A DNA stretch of 64,000 nucleotides from Dama dama (lineage: Eukaryota; Chordata; Mammalia; Artiodactyla; Cervidae): assembly GCF_033118175.1 (NCBI RefSeq), contig NC_083685.1, positions 125,670,501 to 125,734,500 on the forward strand, in the 5' to 3' direction. Numbering within the stretch: position 1 is the stretch's first letter; each line of letters opens with the position of its first letter. Shown one piece after another: positions 62,861 to 64,000 of the stretch. A program made the translations under genes and the position numbers. The notes beneath the pieces were generated by a model that made no database searches, was not told where the DNA came from, and saw nothing but the letters and a program-made list of their open reading frames with translations.

Positions 62861-64000
62861 TCAGCAGTGTTTCAAGTTAATGTGCAAACAACAGGTGGAC
62901 AGGCGAGTGTCCGGCAGCCCAGCTCTCTGGGGCCCCCCAGACCACTGATACTGGGAGGAGACCCCCGTGGCCTCCAGCCTCTGTGTCAGAGGACGTGGGA
63001 GACTTCAGCTGCTGGGCAAAGATCCAGCTGGTCTGAGCAGAGGGTTGGAAGGAGACCCGTCTCTGGGAAGGAAACGAGTGGAAGGTCCCTGCTGCTAGCC
63101 AGAGGAGTGGGGAGGGGGCTTGTGGAGGAGACGGACGTTTTCTCAGTGACCGCTGCAGGCCTCTTGGTGCGGAGCTGGGCAGTGGCGTCTGGCCCAGGGT
63201 TAGTCACACCAGTGTCCTCAGTGTGGCTCCTGTCACAGGCTGTCATCACTACAGCCAGTGTGGGCTGAGGGGTAGGGGGTGTGCCCGGTTTGCTCCCAGG
63301 CCATGCACGTGACCCAGGAGACCCCAGACTCAGGCCTGAATCGGGCCCCCAGGCCCTCACGCAGCAGAAGCTGCCCGTGGGTTTGTCCTGAGGTGTGAAC
63401 TGGGCCAAGCGAGCAGCCAAGGCCCAGGAGGGAGGGAGGGCCCGGCCCGTGCGCCGTTGGCCACTCCCTTTCTTCCTTCTCACACGGGCTTTTCTCACCA
63501 GGCTGGTGGCGAACGTTGGAGGTCCCACCCCTGTGCCTCTGAGGAGCGGGAATCAGTTTTCCCCCACCCTCCAGCGCCTCTCTGCCTCTTGCCCTCTGAC
63601 ACGCGGGAGGACGGGGACGGAGTGAGTGAGGAGGGTGGCTGTGGGCACACACGTGCCCTGCACGCTGAGGGGCAGGTGACGCGGGCCCGCGGTGGAGGAT
63701 GCCTGGCACCCCTTTCCTGGTCGGCTTCCTGGCACCCTGGTCCGAGGCCTGGACCCGCCCCTCGCAGCACTAGGAGCCTTGGGTGCTGGTTTTTTAGCCT
63801 GAACTTCAGGCCCAGGCGCATACCCTGGCCGGGCTCTCATTTCTGCTCCATCATGGTCCCTTGCCTTCTGCATGGTGACCCAGTGGTCAAGTCCAGATTC
63901 TGTGTGGGGGGGTGTCCCCTCTCTCTTCCCAGCAGCATGGTTCTGCTGTGTCCCAGCACCTCCCAGGCCCAGTGCTCTGTCTGGTCCAGGAGGCTGGCCT

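Larger units (their letters stand above)
57960..64000. other. Region upstream of this RAB37 first exon; no gene recognised
   Basis: It holds SINEs, three BovB 3' ends, an interrupted MaLR-like LTR and a CA-rich low-complexity block. It may be intron of longer RAB37 transcripts with distal first exons, as in human, but no exon could be supported. Open frames on both strands lack protein features. Confidence 0.5.

Noticed and set aside
62986..63528. 180-codon open frame on the minus strand
   Set aside because: No ATG-supported splice structure, no domain, GC-rich composition, and opposite-strand frames are equally open.
57960..64000. Alternative distal RAB37 first exon or CD300-family exon expected from human synteny
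   Set aside because: No matching N-terminal peptide or immunoglobulin-like exon was recognised in this interval.

Overview
The window is vertebrate nuclear DNA from a ruminant, most likely a bovid. The evidence is spliced genes with GT-AG introns, CpG-island promoters, and dense Bov-tA/Bov-A2 and CHR-type tRNA-derived SINEs together with BovB (RTE) LINE ends. I found no bacterial-style operons, phage or CRISPR. Gene content and order match human 17q25.1 (TMEM104, NAT9, SLC9A3R1/NHERF1, RAB37), as I recall that locus, in reversed orientation. I could not tell cattle, sheep and goat apart.

Layout. (1) 1-24 kb, minus strand: the 5' part of TMEM104, a predicted multi-pass amino-acid-transporter-like membrane protein. 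Seven coding exons give residues 1-212 in an unbroken frame. The rest of the gene should lie beyond the left edge. (2) 23.8-24.3 kb: a CpG-rich bidirectional promoter shared with NAT9, containing an 86-bp tandem duplication. (3) 24.8-28.1 kb, plus strand: complete NAT9, a GNAT-fold N-acetyltransferase, six coding exons, 206 residues. (4) 31.6-48.1 kb, minus strand: complete NHERF1 (SLC9A3R1), a scaffold with two PDZ domains and an ERM-binding tail, six exons, 368 residues. (5) 50.2-57.7 kb, minus strand: complete RAB37, a small GTPase, nine coding exons, 223 residues. (6) 57.7-64 kb: repeat-rich sequence upstream of this RAB37 first exon, with no exon I can support.

All four gene models were assembled by hand from splice sites. 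Exon lengths add up in frame and every intron is GT-AG. NAT9 and TMEM104 are head to head, NAT9 and NHERF1 are tail to tail, and RAB37 and NHERF1 lie in tandem about 2 kb apart. The genes do not form a pathway operon. NHERF1 (apical membrane scaffolding) and RAB37 (exocytic vesicle traffic) act in neighbouring processes, but nothing in the sequence links them functionally.

I see no convincing undescribed gene system. The observations most worth a second look are the duplicated promoter module, the segment of the NHERF1 5' UTR that resembles miR-3615, a 38/39-bp minisatellite with 351-bp higher-order structure in a TMEM104 intron, CTCF-like sites, an octamer-GATA element in NHERF1 intron 1, and nested transposons. 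Repeat family names and human comparisons rest on pattern recognition and memory, not on a search.
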